From positions 26,649 through 90,648 of the forward strand of contig WPDH01000113.1 in the NCBI GenBank assembly GCA_019137255.1: a DNA stretch of 64,000 nt, in the 5' to 3' direction. The translations under genes were made by a program, and so were the position numbers. The notes beneath the pieces are model-generated. The model was not told the DNA's origin. It did not search any database and worked only from the letters and a program-made list of their open reading frames with translations. The first letter of the stretch is position 1. Each line of letters starts with the position of its first letter. This stretch comes from Corinectria fuckeliana (Eukaryota; Ascomycota; Sordariomycetes; Hypocreales; Nectriaceae). Of this stretch, positions 59,654-64,000 are shown one piece after another.

Positions 59654-59868
59654 TTAAGACCTAATATATACTTATACTAAAAATAGTAAAAATCTAAGTA
59701 TTATTCTTTAAGAGATTTATAATTAGTTTATAAAAAAGAACTATAATATTCTTACTAAAAAGGTAATATAAGACTACTATAAGTAAGAGATAACCTTTTA
59801 AGAGAGTATAATTAATAATTATTATAATATCTAATAGTATATAAGATATAATATTAAGAGCTATACTA
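59654..59868. repeat. Left arm of a ~215-bp inverted repeat
   Basis: Its reverse complement matches 60672-60886 over the whole length, for example TAATATTATATCTTATATACTATTAG. Differences are mostly A/G and C/T. The arms are separated by about 800 bp. Confidence 0.75.
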
Positions 59869-60352
59869 AGTGACCTAATAATAATCTTTCTGCTAAGATA
59901 AGAAAAAATTACTTTTAATAATAGTACTATTAGAGATAAAAGTATTCTTTTATTATAAGTAACTTAAGCTTAAGTTAAAGTCTTAATAAGTGTTTTCTAA
60001 AAGGTAGCTAATATTACTTTTTTAATAGTAATTATAATTATTTTTATAAAAGATAGTAAGATTAAGATCTTACTACTTATATATTAGGTATAGCTTATAG
60101 TAGTATTAGCTAAGGTTACTATTATTCTCTAAACTAAGAGAAAAGCAGCTCTTAGGATAATTACTTTAAGTTTATATTTAGTCTTAATAATAAGATCTTT
60201 AAATTAATTATAGGTTATTTTTATACTAGGCTTAGCTTATAGTAAGAGTAGGTTTTATAATAAAAAATTTTCTTTAAGAGAAGAAAAGAGATAGTTTATA
60301 ATCTTAATATCTTTTATTTTACCTAGCTTATATATTATATATAATATAGTAA

Positions 60353-60668
60353 TAATATAAGAGCAGAAAGAGAGTAAAAAAGGTTTATAAAGAAAGTTAG
60401 TTAGGTTAAAATAGATTTTAAGAGTATAACTAAAATATAGTAAAAGTAACTATTAAATATTTATAAAAGGTTATTAATATAAGTTAAGACTATAATAAGT
60501 AGAAACTAGGTGTTTTAAAAAGTTAATTAAAAAGAATATTAACTAATATAAGAGTAGAAAAAAGGTAAAAAAGGTTTATAAAAAAAAATACTTAAGTTAA
60601 AATAGATTTTAAGAGTATAACTAAGATATAATAAGAGTAGCTATTAAATATTTATAAAAGGTTATTAT
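60353..60668. repeat. Direct repeat, two copies with ~190-bp period
   Basis: 60353-60480 and 60541-60668 share long runs such as AAAATAGATTTTAAGAGTATAACTA-type sequence (at ~60408 and ~60598) and TATTAAATATTTATAAAAGG. Where they differ the changes are largely transitions. They lie between the arms of the inverted repeat. Confidence 0.7.
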
Positions 60669-60671
60669 TAA

Positions 60672-60886
60672 AGTATAACTTTTAATATTATATCTTATAT
60701 ACTATTAGATATTATAATAATTATTAATTATACTTTTTTAAAAGACTATTTCTTACTTATAGTAATCTTATATTATCTTTCTAATAGAAATATTATAGTT
60801 TTTTTTTATAAACTAATTATAAATCTCTTAAAAGATAATACTTAGATTTTTATTATTCTTAGTATAAGTATATATTAAGTTTTTAT
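60672..60886. repeat. Right arm of a ~215-bp inverted repeat
   Basis: Reverse-complement partner of 59654-59868; ends are approximate because of transitions. Confidence 0.75.
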
Positions 60887-63800
60887 TAATAAATATTTTT
60901 CTTACTTACTTAGTTTCTACTTATTATAGCTTTAACCTGCCTCTAAAATATATTTTAATACTAAAATCTAAATTCTTATATATATATTATCTTAAGAATA
61001 ATAGTATATTAGAACTATAGTAATAATACTAATATACTTTTAATAGCTATTAATTTAAAAGTATATAAACTTTACTAAAGTTAATATAACCTTCTTATAA
61101 AAATTAGCTAGTATATACTAAGTAAAAATAATAAACTTACTATAAAACTAAGTAGAATACTAATAGATAACCTAGAAAATAAAATATATAATACTATTAC
61201 TAAAATTATTCTTATTATATCTCTTAAATAAGTTTAGTATATTATTTAAACTTATATATTTATATATAAAATATAAGCTTATATCTTATATAAGAAAAAT
61301 ACTATATATAACTATAAAATAGCTCTTAAAAACTAAATTATTATAAATATTATTATAGTTTTTACTTTTATTATTAATATAGCTCTTATTATACTTTTAG
61401 ATTATAAGAGAGGCTAACTTTCTTATATATTAATTATAGTATAAAACCTAATACTTTTAAACTAGAGAAATATAAAGTAAATACTCTAAAGTTATATTAA
61501 ATATAAAGTTATAATCTAAATAAGAAATATACCTTCTAATATTAACAGTTAAACCCTAAAAGATACTATTAAGATAGTAAACTAAGCTTATAGTAACTTT
61601 AGTATTATTATAATAAGAAAGCTACTAAGTGGTAATACTATTCTTATATTTTATATAGTAAATAAGATATAAGCTATTTATACTAAAGATTAAGTTATTA
61701 AAGCTTTTAGTAATAATATAACTCTCTCTCTCTTAATATTTATAATAATAATAAAAAGAATCTAACTTATATTTATTCTAAATAATACTAATAAGCTTAT
61801 TAAAAAAATTAATAGATTTAATTAACTAAAAATCCTCTAAGTTAAAAAGTAAAAAACTAACTAACTTAGCCTTAAAGTAAAAATAAATCTTTTTCTTATA
61901 TATTAGCTTTATTAAAAAGGCTAACTACTTATATAATAATAGCTTATTACTTAATATATAATTATATAATTATAAGCCTTTTAATAAAAGGCTTTAACCT
62001 ACTTAATATTATAACTACTTTAAGTTTAGATATTTAACTTAAAACTATAAATTAGTCTTAACTTATAAATATTATAAAGGTATTATATATACTAATAGAG
62101 AAAAATACTTAACTAAATATAAAGAAATCTCTTTAAATTATATTCTCTATAAGAGTAAATACCTAGCTTAAAGTTATAACTATCTTATTATAATCTTATA
62201 CTAAGCTTATACTAAGAAAGAATACTTAGATAAATCTTTTTACTTTTAAGAATATATAGTAATTAAACCTTTAACTTAAAAGCTTTTACTCTTACTATTT
62301 TTACTATTAGCCTAGCTTATATAGTTCTTATTAAGAAAACCTAAAAGGCTTTTTAGCTTAATAAATAGATTATATATAATATTTATTAGCCTAGTCTTAA
62401 TATAAGCCTAAGCTGCTTATATACTATCCTCTTTTTTAATAATTATCTTAGTCTTATTACTATTATTATCTCCCTCTTAGACTACTAATTAATATTAGTA
62501 TTATATTAGAATATTAATTATTAAGCTATTTTTACTTATATTATATTATAAGCTTATAATAAATATAATATAATTATACTTTTTAAGCTAAATAAGAACC
62601 TTAAGATAAGAGCTTTAGCTTACTTAGAATATTATAACTACTATATAGTTTATTATAATAAGTATATAATAGTTTATATAAATAAATAGTATAAGCCTAA
62701 GTTATAAATATTATAAGTAAAAAAATACTAAATTAGTATTATTTTTATAAAAACCTAATACTAAATTATTATCTTATATAATCTTCTAAATAGTAAAAAT
62801 AACTTATTTATATTATAAGCTCTTACTAGTATTACTCTAAATAATTATATACTTCTTATAAATAATTTTAACTTTTACTATTTATTTTAAGACTATTATA
62901 ACTACTTAGACTAAAATAGTAATAATCTTATAAAGAAAGTATTATAACTTTATATTAGTTTTTTTACCTCTTATAAAATAGTTATTAGGTTAGCTTAAAA
63001 CTATTATAATAGTATTTTAGATCTTACTTAAGCTACTAAAACTATTAATACTTTTTATATAAGAACTAATTATAACTTAAAAGAGTTTAATTATATCTCT
63101 TAGTATATTTATATTATAAATACTTATAAAAAGATAGTTTTTAAGCTAAACTTTAGATTTAACTAAAAAAAAACTTACTAGTAAAAAGTAACTAATAAAA
63201 TAATAGTTTATTTTTATTATATATTTAGTAGTATAATAACTATTTTAAAAGTCTTAAATATAAAAGTTAAATAGCTTTTTAAGTAACTTACTATAATTAT
63301 AAAATATATAATCTTAAAGTAAAAAAAACCTAAATCTTATTATAACTTTTAATAAAATAGTAAAATAGCTAAAGTAATTTTTAAACTTAAGTAAGTATAT
63401 TATATAGCCTAATAAACTAGCTACTTAGCTAACTAGTATATATACTTTAAGATATATATAGTATAAGATTAGTATATATAAAATATATAATATACTCTCT
63501 AAAAGAAACTTCTAATTAAGCTCTTATAATATAATATAATATAATTTTAAAATATAAAAAGATAAGCTAAATTATATAGTAAAACTATTATAACTTTTTT
63601 ATAGTTTTTACCTCTTATTTACTAAGACTAACCTAAGCTAGTAATATTTTATATAAATAAAACTAAGATCTTAGTAAGAAAATTCTTTTTTAAACCTTAA
63701 GTAGATAACTTTAATTTTTCTTTTTTTTTACCTTTTAAGATATTTAAACCTAAGTTAAGTTATATATACTTAATAATAAACCCTAAAGAGATCTAAAAAG

Positions 63801-64000
63801 CTTTATACTAAATTAAGTTATAAAAAGCCTTAAAAAAGAATAAAATTCTTATAAGATTTCTTAAAGTATATAATAACCTACTTATTCTTATAATTACTAA
63901 AATAGTAAATATAAGCTTTACTATTAGCTACTTCTTAATATACTTTTATATTATAATTACTATAATTATTCTAAAAGCTAATAAGACTAAAAAATAATAG

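Larger units (their letters stand above)
58145..64000. repeat. A+T-saturated, RIP-like block
   Basis: From about 58145 the sequence changes abruptly to overwhelmingly A/T; while reading it I found no CG dinucleotide, TA is extremely common, and no frame reaches 60 codons in almost 6 kb. This is what repeat-induced point mutation followed by silencing leaves of transposons, and A+T blocks of this kind are common in RIP-active Sordariomycetes. It continues past the window edge, so it may be an isochore, pericentromere or subtelomere; I cannot tell. Internal inverted and direct repeats survive (see 59654-60886). Confidence 0.8.

Noticed and set aside
58145..64000. A+T block as a mitochondrial insertion or contaminant
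   Set aside because: Fungal mitochondrial DNA has long ORFs and tRNAs; here there are none, and the block joins nuclear genes continuously. A misassembly cannot be fully excluded.

Overview
The window is nuclear DNA of a filamentous ascomycete, probably a Sordariomycete. The evidence is intron-containing genes on both strands, introns mostly 45-100 nt with CTAAC/CTGAC-type branch sites, orthologues of fungal housekeeping genes, and an A+T-saturated, CpG-free block at the right end of the kind left by repeat-induced point mutation (RIP). I cannot fix the genus. Gene models were spliced by hand; every complete model closes in frame across its introns.

Layout. 1-2227 (-): Zn2Cys6 regulator of the CTF1-beta/FarA type, running off the left edge. 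2228-5773: intergenic, with a TIR element at 4831-5123. 5774-9023 (-): MCD4/PIG-N. 10094-11627 (-): Csm1 monopolin subunit, divergent from MSP1 (12205-13670, +). 14645-16039 (+): cystathionine beta-lyase. 17871-19445 (-): TMS1/SERINC, divergent from MCH1-like transporter (20380-22335, +). 23292-26764 (-): BST1/PGAP1. 29637-32975 (+): PMS1. 33230-34841 (-): uncharacterised four-helix membrane protein. 35745-37367 (+): adrenodoxin reductase, convergent with ETF-alpha (37429-38546, -). 39122-41309 (+): RSC8/SWI3. 43266-45653 (+): carnitine acetyltransferase. 46047-47932 (-): CAP/Srv2. 49479-51007 (+): MAK32-like PfkB protein. 51253-54053 (-): MCM3. 54706-56667 (+): EXO70. 57129-57242 (-): candidate 37-aa cysteine-rich gene. 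58145-64000: RIP-like A+T block with no ORF of 60 codons.

Themes. Two genes act on GPI anchors (MCD4 adds ethanolamine phosphate, BST1 removes the inositol acyl chain). Four feed mitochondrial or acyl-carbon metabolism (ARH1, ETF-alpha, carnitine acetyltransferase, and possibly the FarA-like regulator of fatty-acid genes). Chromosome biology is represented by Csm1, PMS1, RSC8 and MCM3. These are ordinary dispersed fungal genes, not an operon or secondary-metabolite cluster.

Most unusual: two microexons (25 and 18 nt) splitting the zinc cluster of the first gene; a MITE-like family present twice, each time between divergent genes, whose ~40-bp subterminal segment is inverted between copies; the small cysteine-rich gene with a TATA box beside the A+T block; a GC-AG intron; a carnitine acetyltransferase encoding both a mitochondrial leader and a C-terminal AKL; and long inverted and direct repeats still legible inside the RIP-like block.
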